From: Rotaria sp. Silwood1 | Taxonomy: Eukaryota > Rotifera > Eurotatoria > Philodinida > Philodinidae | Assembly: GCA_905250075.1 (NCBI GenBank) | Contig: CAJNOP010000916.1 | Location: 3,003-67,002 of the forward strand | Reading direction: 5' to 3' | Length of the DNA stretch: 64,000 nt | In this document: positions 48,385 through 59,051 of the stretch, one piece after another | How the letters are laid out: each line of letters begins with the position of its first letter | Numbering within the stretch: position 1 is the first letter of the stretch | Program-made: the position numbers and the translations under genes | Notes under the pieces: model-generated | The model's database searches: none | What the model was told of the DNA's origin: nothing | What the model saw: the letters and a program-made list of their open reading frames with translations, nothing else

Positions 48385-49180
48385 CAGTACTCGTCAAAAG
48401 TCCCGCTACCAGATGAAAACTACCTAAACGTAAACCGTTTGAGCTCATATTTTTACGACAAATAGAACTCAATGAACCCTGATCACAGAAATCAACAAGA
48501 ACCAGTTTAGCCTTAATGCTAGAGACTTACAAGGCTAGCATGTACCTTTCCTATATATTTCTATTATAAAGAATGAATTTGAAGCGTTTTTGCTATTATT
48601 TTCTCATCAACACGAAGCTCTAATGATTATGTACTCACCACATAAAAATCATCTCAATTCGTTGTTAACTTGAGACTTAATGGATTCACATCATCCGGTA
48701 TGATTGCAAAGTGAATTTCTAGTTTATTGGCAGCTATAGTTCTGAAAATTTCAGGAAAAACTTCTGTACTTGAGCATAGTCTCTGATGAAGATTTCAAGC
48801 TCAAAGATTGAAGGAAAATTAAATTTTGAATAAGTTACTCACAAATTGCTTCCAACTATATGTCGATCAGTGTCAAAGAGTAGTTCATAACTGAAACAGA
48901 TTAAAATCGATTAGTACGACATTTTTATGGAACAGAAAGGCAGCATTGTTCTCTTTATTAAGTGTTCAAAAGCGAAAAGATTTTCTTCATGCGCTAAGAT
49001 AGCCTTACTCCAAGAAAAGGTATATGCTAGCCTTGTAAGTCCCTAGTATTAAGGCTAAACTCGTTCTTGTTGATTCCTATGATCAGTGTTCATTGAGTTT
49101 TATTTGTCGTAAAAATATGAGCTCAAAAGGTTTACGTTCAGGTAGTTTTCCTCTGGTAGCAGGACTTTTGACGAGTACTG
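48385..49180. mobile_element. Tc1/mariner-like non-autonomous TIR element
   Basis: The termini CAGTACTCGTCAAAAGTC... are inverted repeats of about 170 bp (left 48385-48560, right 49010-49180, with a few mismatches) and the element is bounded by TA on both sides (48383-48384, 49181-49182). A TA target site is the rule for Tc1/mariner. The roughly 450-bp centre lacks a transposase frame. Confidence 0.8.
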
Positions 49181-50039
49181 TATATATGGAAAGAATGATA
49201 TGCCTAAATGTAAGGCTAGCTAGTTTTCAATGAGAATGCCTATACCATGGATATATGAGCATTGATAACCTTAACCATAGTTGCAAGTAAAAATGTCTAA
49301 AGCACAAATGAAGATAAATGTGAGGGTGTAAGAGAAAGGATGAAGATTCTTACTTTCATGAACTTTTCTTTTGGACATTTTGTACTTCTGGTCAAAATTT
49401 AAAGAACCAGGAATTTCATGCTATTTTATGGAATAAAATCTACACGATTCTCGTTCAAAGAAAAGAAAGAATTAAGATTAGAACTACTGAATAATTTCAC
49501 TCGCTTAGAAACAATTGAAAAGAAATTTCTAAAATCGATAATAGTCGAAGAAAAGGAATAAAATGATAGATAGTCGTGGTTTTCCCAATTTTCAGAGTTT
49601 AATCTAACTCAATCTACATCATTTACTTATCGCACTGTCTAATAAAGAAGAGGGTTGTGAAGTAGTTAAGAGAGAATTCTGGGGTCCATCCAGTTTATGG
49701 GGCACTTGATAATTTTTTTCGACTTTTTTGCTCATTCAACGCATCAGTGTCCAAAACTATTAACCCTAAAGTTTTAGGTTCTAATATCTCTCCTTTGCGA
49801 GGTTAGACAATACTAACTTTTGGCACTATCAAATGTTTTGGCTAAATGACAAAAAAACATAGCCAATAAAAGATGTGCCAACTTCCATTTCGACGAAGAT
49901 CGTTGAGATTTTTCGTCATATATATTAGAAGATAGAGAATTAAAAGCTGAACAAAGTGAACTACATTGATACGGTATAATATAGCAATATCAAATTTTGT
50001 ACAGCCAACGAGAGTGAGGGGCATCTTTTCTCAATCAGT
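49181..50039. other. Intergenic, nothing recognised
   Basis: No coding frame or repeat structure is supported. The last 28 bases before the gap recur just after it. Confidence 0.5.
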
Positions 50040-50139
50040 NNNNNNNNNNNNNNNNNNNNNNNNNNNNNNNNNNNNNNNNNNNNNNNNNNNNNNNNNNNNN
50101 NNNNNNNNNNNNNNNNNNNNNNNNNNNNNNNNNNNNNNN
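50040..50139. other. Assembly gap (100 N) inside a local duplication
   Basis: The sequence just before the gap (GGCATCTTTTCTCAATCAGT) recurs, with one difference, just after it (GGAATCTTTTCTCAATCAGT), so the gap probably covers a tandem repeat or an uncollapsed duplication. Confidence 0.95.
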
Positions 50140-50223
50140 TGAAGGGGAATCTTTTCTCAATCAGTTCAAAGACAGTGATGTATTTTCTGTTGTACTTCAG
50201 GAATAGAAGATCCCAAGCTGAAT

Positions 50224-50258
<35 letters not shown>

Positions 50259-51000
50259 TGTTTGTATTTTTTTTTTATATAAAAAATAGTAAAAAAGTAT
50301 TCAAAAATAAATTTATATATTGAGTTGAAACAGGGTATACAACTATTGTTTTTCGACGAGTTTTGATGAGTTTTTGATAGAAAATAAACACTTTTATCAG
50401 TTTTTATTGTTATAAGGTAGGCCTTGAGCCAAGTAAACATGATTTTCGGAATCAGCATAGAAAACTACGTTTATTCATACGCGTTTTAGCAAATCGTTTT
50501 TTCTTTCAAAAAGTGACCCGTGGTCTTCTGCAACTATATTTCAAAAAAAATTTTCTCTGTCATTCTTCAGATGTCACTTTGGCTCAAGGCCTGTATGATG
50601 ACAATAATAAATGTGGAAACCTCGGATTTAAATCCGAGAGTTTTGTGTACTTCAAAAAGTAAATGAAACAGGTGAGTCATCCTAGAATGTGTGGACATAA
50701 AAATTATCCTGGCAAACCTTTACTATAAACACTTGATTTCTATTGGTTACTGCTCAATCAATGGGATTTCGAGACAAGTGAAGCACAGATTCAAGTTTTC
50801 CGCCCCAGAAAACCTCGAAGTATCATTTCTGTGATCGGAATATAGAGCTCTAATTGTGGATCAATTAGAGCGTGAACAAAAACAGAACCAATTTCCGTTT
50901 AATTATCTTTGTAATAGATCAGTAAACCTTATTGTTTCTTTATGTTTTATATAGTATTTTGTAGCTCGTGAAATTCTCTATCGAATGGTAAATAATAATT
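50140..51000. other. Intergenic with TA microsatellite
   Basis: Contains a TA run at about 50226-50254. No gene is recognised. Confidence 0.5.
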
Positions 51001-51290
51001 GGGGCTTTATTTGACTATGATAGAAAAATTTTTTCACGAAAACGGGGATAGTTCGATCTTCGCATAGGAAAGCATAGGGAATAATAGCTATTATTGCAAT
51101 AACTCAGCAATAGCTCGGCCAATCATTCTCATCTTTGAACTCGACCGAGATACTGTTGAGATCAAGCTGTGTAGAAAATTTCATCGCAATCGGACTCTCC
51201 TTTCAAAAGTTATCGTGTAAACGGCCGGACGGCCAGACACACTGACCGATTCTAGAGTGTACTCACTTTTTGAGTACACAAAAATAAATT
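51001..51290. repeat. Probable 3' end of an old transposable element with terminal hairpin
   Basis: A GC-richer segment reads AATCGGACTCTCCTTTC, AAAAGTTATCGTGTAAACGG, CCGGACGGCCAGACACAC and ends with a perfect 9-bp stem, GTGTACTCA-CTTTT-TGAGTACAC (51257-51279). From memory, similar text is often seen at ends of invertebrate repeats, but the family cannot be named from sequence alone. Confidence 0.4.
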
Positions 51291-52425
51291 GAAATCATGT
51301 TATATAAGTATATTCTCCAATTAAAAAGAAATAGAATATACATTTTAAATAAATTAAATATGATTATATTCAGATACATTTCCTTAACTTTCACTTGTAT
51401 ATCCTTGATTTCACTTTACATACATAATACACTTTTAAAGCATAGTCTATTACTTTCTCTTTGAAAAATAGTAACTTTTAACTTCTTCACAAGCAAAAAT
51501 ACTTCAATATAGCCTTGACCATTTTACATGTGAAACACTCGAAAATACTGACATGCAAAGTGGGTCTGGTTGTCTTTTTATAGTTTCTATCCTCATCCAG
51601 ACCAGCACATCCCCACATGCCAACACCCACACTGATACCTTCAAAATAAAACCGTGAAGTCCATTTAATATATTATTATTTTTCTATAGACCAGTGCCTG
51701 TGTATCTTCTGAAGGTTTCACATAGACGTATGTGCAATATGCGATAGTTCGGAAAAACAATAGGTATATATAGAACAAGACTCATAATTTAAAAGGTACT
51801 TTTGTCATACGAATTGATTTAACAATGAAGTTGCTAAGCAAAGTTGCCTATTATCTTCAGAATATATATTGATAAATGAAGTTTTGTGAAACTGTTAGAC
51901 GCTGCACTAGCACATATTTCGCATTATTTTTGGCTGAAGCTTATAAAGAAAACCATAGGCTATGGATATTCTGACAATATTAATGCGTCAGTGTTTCAAA
52001 GAAGATGGGTATTACTACAAGCTGCGATTAATGAAGGCTTGTATCTCAGTGGGCTGCGGTGAATCAGTAATTTTCCGCGTCAGTCTCGTACTAGCGACAT
52101 TATTACCAGTGCAGCAAAGTCGATGATGTCAGTGCCAGCATTTCAGTATTTTCACTGAAATCGGACATCCTACGGTTGACCCAATACAGTATATAGCTCA
52201 AATATTAATGTTTTTGTGAAAATGAGTGCTAGTCCGATACAGATTCTACGTAGTTTTTTGAGAAATTCATTTATGAAGTCAATATTTAGCTCTCTATGGA
52301 ATGGACTCTTCCACAAAAATTATACTAGTATTCACCTCAAATTTCATTAGAACTTTACTATTTTCGCTATTTCAGTCAATAAATATATAGGCAAATATAT
52401 TTTTTTGATCATTTCATAAATGACA
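51291..52425. other. Intergenic downstream of caspase-like gene A
   Basis: No supported frame. If the GTAAAT at 52436-52431 is used as a donor, downstream exons of the caspase-like gene could lie here, but none was recognised. Confidence 0.45.
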
Positions 52426-53325
52426 TTAGTATTTACCTGGACTCAATTCAAATAAGTATACATTTTCCGCAGAAAGGTTAGTAGTAAGATGTGGTATTTG
52501 TTTCCATCGGGATTCAGCCTTGACTCCATTTGTGACATTAGCTACTACCATTCGAATATCTTTGTTTGGAGTTCCAATATGTTCCAGTAGATGTTTTGTA
52601 AATAAACCATTTCTTTCATTAGGTACATCATTTGCTATTGTTCCGGGTGCGCAGGCATATGCAATTAACATTCCAGCTTTTACGATCATTTCTTTTAAAC
52701 CAATCGGGTTAGAAGTATTTGAATTAAGCGAACGTGCTGTCGCTTTGATCAATGGTTCACTGCGTAAATAATATGTCCTACAACAGTCCAATAGAATTAT
52801 CGTTGCAAAAGGATGACGACTATCGATATTCTCCAGAAATTTTTGTAAATGAACCGCCTGTTCGTGTATATTGGTATCCTGTATTTCGCCATCATCCTTT
52901 GGTATAAGAAAGTTCTGGTCCTATATGAGAGAAAAACTAGAATCTTCTTTTTAAATACCACAATGTAAAGAATGAAATTTTATCATTATAAAAACAAAAC
53001 GAGATTCATAGCCGGATTTGCTCATGTCCCAATTATAATTTACTTAAAAGTCAAAGATTTTGATACGTACTTCCCATTGTGTTCCATGTCCAGCAAAATA
53101 AATTAGGACCATGTCTCCTTGTCTTATGCTATCTGTAAACTTTCCTAGAATATCTTTCATATTTTCGTATGTCAAGTTTAATTTTGGTTCGTCTATTATA
53201 AAACCTATATCACCTAACTTTGATGACATATCACGTGCATCATTTATTGTATTAGGTAATCTGATATTACGCTCATAATCACTAATGCCAATGGCAAGTG
53301 CCAACTTGCGATGCGATCGAAACAT
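52426..53325 (-). CDS. Caspase-like peptidase (family C14, paracaspase-type dyad), gene A
   Basis: The product is a cysteine peptidase of the caspase fold. Two exons, 53325-53071 and 52920-52426 (150-bp intron, phase 0), give 249 residues. The first exon has the KLALAIGISDY strand, the NTINDARDMSSKL helix and the catalytic His80 in IYFAGHGTQWE. The second has LLDCCRTYYLR with Cys131/Cys132; by the D-x-C-R pattern of paracaspases, Cys132 is the likely nucleophile. The NGLFTKHLLEHI block and the C-terminal strand with VYLFE complete a p20/p10-like unit. No death-fold or other prodomain precedes it, so it resembles stand-alone metacaspase/paracaspase-like proteins. The last codons contain a CCAG|GTAAAT possible donor, so further 3' exons cannot be excluded. 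A paralogue (gene B) lies upstream on the same strand, separated by a foldback element. Confidence 0.85.
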
Positions 53326-53407
53326 TGTATTTTATCAATATAGTGTGGCCTTGAGAAAACAAAATCAATCTAAAATTATTCGTTTAGTGACGATAAGTGT
53401 GTGCTTC

Positions 53408-54771
53408 TTAAGAGCCATATCACTTAAGCCACGACCCCTTACTATAGAGGCTGCTCAATCGATTTTTTCAAATTCCGTTTTCACATACATATTTCAAAAG
53501 TGTACCAATTAGTGAGTCTTTTGCTACTAAGCGCACTTTGATAGCTCAGAGTATCATCGAGAAATTCAATTTTTAATTTTAGGCCATTTTTCTTCGTCTC
53601 ACGTTGTTGATCTACCCCGTGTCTACTAAGAAGCGTGTCATATTCGAATGAGGCGACATCGAATGATAAAAATTTCAGGATGGAAGAAAATTGAATAGCT
53701 CTACAAAATAGAATAATCCCGAGCTCTAGATGTTGCTTTATGGCTGAGTTATAGATGTCGCTAGTAGCTGAATTTCAACAGTCGATACCTATTGCGTAAC
53801 CAAAGCAGTGAGACTGAAACTGTTAAAATAAATACTAGGTCGATGAGGCTATATAATGATCAAAAGAAAACTTTGGGTAGTGCAATAGAAACCGAGATAT
53901 GGATATTCTATGAAAATTCACTGCATTTTCGACTGGTTTTTACACATTTTCGCCATATTTTTGAAAGGAAAACTAAAAATAAACATCATGTTCGGTATCA
54001 ACATCAAAAACTGCGTCTAATCATATATATTTCATAGACAAAAAATTATCAAAAAGTTACCCCTACTCCCCATCAGGTACTTTTTATAAAATTTTCGCCT
54101 ATGGTCCCCCTCAGGTAAATTTTTCGATAGAATTTTTTTGTCTATGAAATATACATGATTAGACGCAGTTTTTGATGCTGATACCGAATATGATGTTTAT
54201 TTTCAGTTTTTCTTTCAAAAACATGGCGAAAATGTGTAAAAACCAGTCGAAAATGCAGTGAATTTTCATAGAATATCCATATCTCGGTTTCTATTGCACT
54301 ACCCAAAGTTTTCTTTTGATCATTATATAGCCTCATCGACCTAGTATTTATTTTAACAGTTTCAGTCTCACTGCTTTGGTTACGCAATAGGTATCGACTG
54401 TTGAAATTCAGCTACTAGCGACATCTATAACTCAGCCATAAAGCAACATCTAGAGCTCGGGATTATTCTATTTTGTAGAGCTATTCAATTTTCTTCCATC
54501 CTGAAATTTTTATCATTCGATGTCGCCTCATTCGAATATGACACGCTTCTTAGTAGACACGGGGTAGATCAACAACGTGAGACGAAGAAAAATGGCCTAA
54601 AATTAAAAATTGAATTTCTCGATGATACTCTGAGCTATCAAAGTGCGCTTAGTAGCAAAAGACTCACTAATTGGTACACTTTTGAAATATGTATGTGAAA
54701 ACGGAATTTGAAAAAATCGATTGAGCAGCCTCTATAGTAAGGGGTCGTGGCTTAAGTGAAATGGCTCTTAA
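53408..54771. mobile_element. Long foldback element with about 645-bp arms
   Basis: The left arm (53408-54050) and right arm (54136-54771) are inverted copies with roughly 93-95 percent identity by eye, around an 85-bp centre. Both arms contain the same 81-codon frame in opposite directions. TTAA lies at both outer ends (CTTC-TTAA-GAGCC and GGCTC-TTAA-AGAG), which would fit a TTAA target site, although the arm ends themselves may supply it. No transposase-like motif. It lies between the two caspase-like genes. Confidence 0.85.
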
Positions 54772-55401
54772 AGAGAAGAAATCCATTGGAAATCGAGAGG
54801 ATGAGCAGGAAGTGAGTGAGAGTGTGAATGTAAGTGTTAGCATATCAAGTATATCAATATTGACATCTACACCTCATACTCAAGCCCATACTAGTCCTTC
54901 AAATGTGGTTAAGCGTTCCCCTAAAAGGATTTTTGCCCAAGCATCCAATCCTGATCAAACTTTGGAAAAGTACGTGTTTTAAGTCTGACAACTCACAATA
55001 AAAATATTTCAGCCCAATAGGTTGCGTTCTCAAAAACTTAGCGTACGAGTATGGGTGAAGATATAAGTGTCCGTCCGTCCAAAATTCCTCAGTCATGCCA
55101 AACAATAGAAAACTGGGATTCATTTTAAATTGTAGTCAACACCTGGCGCTATAACTTAACAAGGATCCTTTTTTGAGTTTTTTTTCTATTTTGAATTTCC
55201 AGAACCTTGGGTTCGCAAGATTAATTACTTGTTAGCAAACGTTGAAGAGTAAATTGAAAAATTGGATTCTATTAAGTTGTGGAGCTTAACATTATCTACA
55301 TTTTGAGAACAATCCCAGATTTCTGGTATTTTAATTGGCAGAGCAATGTGTGAGGCAAGAAGGCATAAAAGTCAAAAATCCTAATCTGAGAGAAATGCAA
55401 A
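54772..55401. other. Spacer between foldback element and telomere-like array
   Basis: No sequence matching the missing 3' part of caspase-like gene B is visible on the minus strand here. A Ser-rich frame at 54761-54982 begins in the foldback terminus and is not supported as a gene. Confidence 0.5.
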
Positions 55402-55522
55402 ACTAGGGTGTGGGTGTGTGGTTATGGGTGAGAGGGTGTTGGTGTTTGGGAGTGCGCGTGGCAAGCGTCTCAGAAGAACGACTCCACACCTGTACCCACA
55501 CCCACACCCACACCGACACCCA
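55402..55522. repeat. Head-to-head TGTGGG/CCCACA telomere-like arrays at the end of caspase-like gene B
   Basis: The plus strand reads AAAACTAGGGTGTGGGTGTG with degenerate G-rich repeats to about 55455, a 35-base unique centre, then a C-rich half (CCCACACCCACACCCACACC) that ends exactly where the caspase-like coding sequence stops matching its paralogue. The layout is the same as at 36894-37028. Confidence 0.8.
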
Positions 55523-56814
55523 AATTCCAATATGTTGTAGAAGGTGTTTCGTAAATAAACCGTTTCGTTCTTCTGTGAAGTCAATGGCTATAGCTTCAGC
55601 TGCACATGTAAACATAATGAACGATGATCCTCCATTAACGTACATTTCTCTCAAGCCAACCGGTACTGGAGTACTTGAAGTTGTGGCTCGAGCACCTATA
55701 GTCATCAAATCACTGTTACGAAGATAATACTGTCTGCAACAATCCAATAAAAATATGGTCACCAATGGATTCCGGGCGATCAAATCGTTCAACAATCCTT
55801 GTGCGCAAATTGCACGCTTTCCCAAACTTTTAGCAATAATGTTGGTATCATCAAGTAAGTTGATATCATCAAGTGGTATCAGAAAGTTTTGATCCTAGAA
55901 CAATGAAACATACAATTATCTTTCAGAAAGTGAAGTGTGGCTGATTAGATGTTTAGCCAAAATAAATGATCGTTCGCTAAGACATATGAACTGGACACAG
56001 AATACTAGTGTTTCTAATTACTACATGTAAAGAAATATTAACATGTTTCGTTGCCTGCATAGTTCTTCCTTAGTTGACTTTCTAAACAATCAAGTCGCTA
56101 TGGGAAGAGACAGTGGTGATTGAAAACACTTATTCACATATTCACTTACGCTCACCCTACAAACACTGTTATATTTTTTCTTTGCGAAAAACAATATTTC
56201 TTCAACATGGTAATATGATATTTCGAAAATTAAACCAGGAACAACACTAAAACAATATCTTTTATCTTAGTACTCTCACCGATCATCTTTCGACTTTCGC
56301 GTCATTCGACGTGCTTCCTTCTGTTTTTCGACATATTGAATTTCCACGAAATTTCAGGTTTATCTATCATTCATGTTCTTAACAAAGAATTAGCTTATAA
56401 TCCTAAAGTTATTAATATCATCAATGTTCTTCATAAATCATTCAACAGACCATATGAATTACCAGACTAACTTCTCGTTGAAAAAACTTGATAAAAAATA
56501 GCATTCACTATTGCGTAAGCCTATTTGTAGTAGTTTAGAATTGTTTCTGGTTTATTTTCCCGTATATTTATGGAAGAAATAAAAATATTATGGGGAAAGA
56601 AAAGAAAGTTCGAGCCAAGATTGACTTGTGAACAATACTCAGACAGAAGTATCTTTACATGCACGCAGAAGAGAGCACAAGAGGGAAGAATAGAAAAACG
56701 AACAAAATGATACAGAGAGCAACTACTGATAGTGATGTGTATAATTGATGAATCTGTCATACTACTGTCGATTTATATCAGTAACAGTACTCTGAATCAG
56801 ATGCGAGCATGGAC

Positions 56815-56925
56815 TAAACTTTTCTGTCGTATCCTGCCCTCCTCGGCTGCTTGCTCTGTCTTGTTTGATGACAGCATACGGCCAAAATTAAAATGTTGCC
56901 CTGTCCCGTCCTGTCCTGTTCTTGG
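56815..56925. repeat. Diverged repeat, copy 1, in caspase B intron
   Basis: CTTTTCTGTCGTATCCTGCC ... CCAAAATTAAAATGTTGCCC resembles 57775-57865 (CTTTTCTACCCTATCCTGCC ... CCAAATTTAAATGTTGC). The two direct copies lie on either side of the C/G-bounded element. Confidence 0.5.
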
Positions 56926-57012
56926 ATCCGCTGTAGTTGCTTACTTTAGCATCAGTTTCAAATACAATAACTACAGCTTCCAAGAATGAATACCATTCTA
57001 AATATAAGTAAA

Positions 57013-57250
57013 CGAAACCCCCCCCCCCCCCCTCAGAATAAAAAGGCATGGCCTTCTATTATGTCCCAGTGAATCGGTCTTTTTTGGGTGGCGTTATATT
57101 ATGTCTTGTCGGAAAGTTTTTCGCATTTTTCCTTGAAAATGGTATGGCGCTATATTATGTCCAGAGAATCAAACGGTCCGGAGTGGCCTTCTATTCCGGG
57201 TGCCTTTCTATTATAGGGTGGCGTTCAATTTTGTGGGGGGGGGGGGGGTA
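57013..57250. mobile_element. C-run/G-run bounded repeat with internal CTATATTATGTC units
   Basis: It opens with a run of about 14 C and closes with a run of about 14 G, which pair as ends of an inverted repeat. A-rich words follow next to each run. Inside are five degenerate units of the form GGC(G/C)TTCTATTATGTCC. There is no coding capacity. A target duplication was not found. Confidence 0.5.
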
Positions 57251-57774
57251 GATAATTCTTTAAAATTTCTAATGCTAATCATACACTCCTCGCATAAAAT
57301 GAAGGTAAAAACTCATGGGCTCATGAGATTTGCTCATCAAATCTTAAGACATAGTAGGTACTAATAATAAACAAGAAGCGGAAAAGCACTTGGTCGAAGC
57401 TCATTAACGCGAATTAAACTTGAACAAAAATCAGTGGCAAACTCGCCATCTGCCGAGATTTAGGTAGTTTTCGATTTAATCTATAAGAAGCTAAAGATAA
57501 AAATAGATATAAATTGCTACTCGTCCTTATTTTTTTCAATTTCTGTATCTTTTAATCTTTATGAATCTTTATTTTAAATTACTTGAAGTTCAAGTTTGTC
57601 TAACTCATAAAAAAACAAAAAAAGACTAAACGCTTATATAAACGTGTTTCAGTATTTTGCAGTGACTCAATTCAAAAAATATCATCGAATGGGTCAGAAT
57701 TAATACAGGTTGTTGTTGTCGGGATAATCGATGTGGTCTCAAAAATTATGTCTATTACAGAGATGAGCTCCAGA

Positions 57775-57890
57775 TGACTTTTCTACCCTATCCTGCCGTG
57801 TTCTACTACCTCACTCTATCGTGACGGACGACAGGACAAGACCCAAATTTAAATGTTGCTCGCCGCTCGTTTCTGCTCTGGAAAAATGCT
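57775..57890. repeat. Diverged repeat, copy 2, in caspase B intron
   Basis: Direct copy of the 56815-56925 repeat (see that entry), with many substitutions. Confidence 0.5.
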
Positions 57891-58359
57891 TGCGACCATA
57901 ACTTGGAAGAAGAACATATGATACTCGAATGTCAAGCCTTGTAATATGACTGATCCACTTTACTTTGATGTATTTGAATTGAAAAATAAAGTTAGACATG
58001 CGAGCAATTACTACATTATTCTGATTGCATATCCTTTAATATTTTAAGTACTTTTTTCATACCTCCCATTGCACTCCGTGTCCAGCAAAATAAAATAAAA
58101 CCATGTCTCCTTCTTCTATTGACCGCTCAAAATCAGCTATGGTTATTTTCATTTGTTCACATGTCAAATTTAATTTCGGTCCGCCAGTAGTAAACCCAAT
58201 CCTTTTTAGTTCTGATGACATGTCATTTGCATCATTGATTGTGTTTTTTAATTTACTGCCGCTTTTATAGTCATCAATACCAATTACAAGTGCCAGTTTA
58301 CGACGTGGTTGAGATATATCATCAATTTCTGAACAAGTTGCCATAAAAAGTGTTCTCAA

Positions 58360-59051
58360 TCTTAAAAGAAATGCATTTATGAGAGTGGCTGTGGAGAAGA
58401 GTGCGTTAGTGGCACTCTAAGTCAATTCAGATTAGATAATATTGTATTAACTGCACATTTGCGTCGCGATCTGCCATCAGATACGAGGCGTCGTGATCGC
58501 ATGGCTATGCTTTAATATGCCGGACTTCGATGATATCTTTGGCCAGTTCGTAAATATTTTCGTTGAGTTTCTTTTCAGTTTTCAGAGATTTTCTGACGGG
58601 ATCTAGTGAAGCTTCTGTTTATTTCGATTTGTGAGGTGCTAGGAGGCTATCATTGATCTGCAAGCCATATGAAGGATAATTCTTCCTTCACAATACCGGA
58701 TAGCTAAGCAATTTATGAACTCAATGGGAGATATTATTTGTCGCTTACCCGTTTTTAAACACACTAGATAATCTTTTCTTCTTTGATCATTTTGTTTCGT
58801 TTTTGCTTACATAGATGCTGTTCATTAGTAAAAATAATTATCTTTCCAACTCACTTATCCATATTATGCGATAGAGTTTGGCTCTTGTTTCAACAGAAAA
58901 CACCAGATTTCACTATCTAAAAATAGATTTAATAAGCTAAGACTTCAAATTCTATGAAAGAAAGATTCATTGTGAGACTTTTATGGAGACAAGAAGAACC
59001 GTTGAACATTTTTTTAGGAAAGCAAGCTAAACTACTACAGTATAATGTTAA
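58360..59051. other. Spacer between caspase-like gene B and the cupin end of the fused gene
   Basis: Contains the promoter side of gene B and the 3' side of the minus-strand gene ending at 59052. No further frame is supported. Confidence 0.5.

Larger units (their letters stand above)
55523..58359 (-). pseudogene. Caspase-like peptidase gene B, truncated at 3' end by telomere-like repeats
   Basis: A paralogue of the gene at 52426-53325. Exon 1 is 58359-58063 (99 residues, with RRKLALVIGIDDY and catalytic His94 in FYFAGHGVQWE). Exon 2 starts at 55894 (TTCTAG acceptor, phase 0) and has LLDCCRQYYLR with Cys151/Cys152 and NGLFTKHLLQHIG. At the point where gene A continues TPNKDIRMVV, gene B instead reads into Trp-Val repeats encoded by TGTGGG units, with a stop at 55403. 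The C-terminal strand region present in gene A is therefore missing. Both catalytic residues survive, so a protein with a repeat-encoded tail is conceivable. The 2.2-kb intron contains a C/G-bounded repeat and two diverged direct repeats, whereas the equivalent intron of gene A is 150 bp. It could still be transcribed; I call it a truncated gene with moderate certainty. Confidence 0.7.

Noticed and set aside
53792-54387. Pair of 81-codon frames in opposite orientation
   Set aside because: Mirror images in the arms of the 53408-54771 foldback element; no recognisable protein family.
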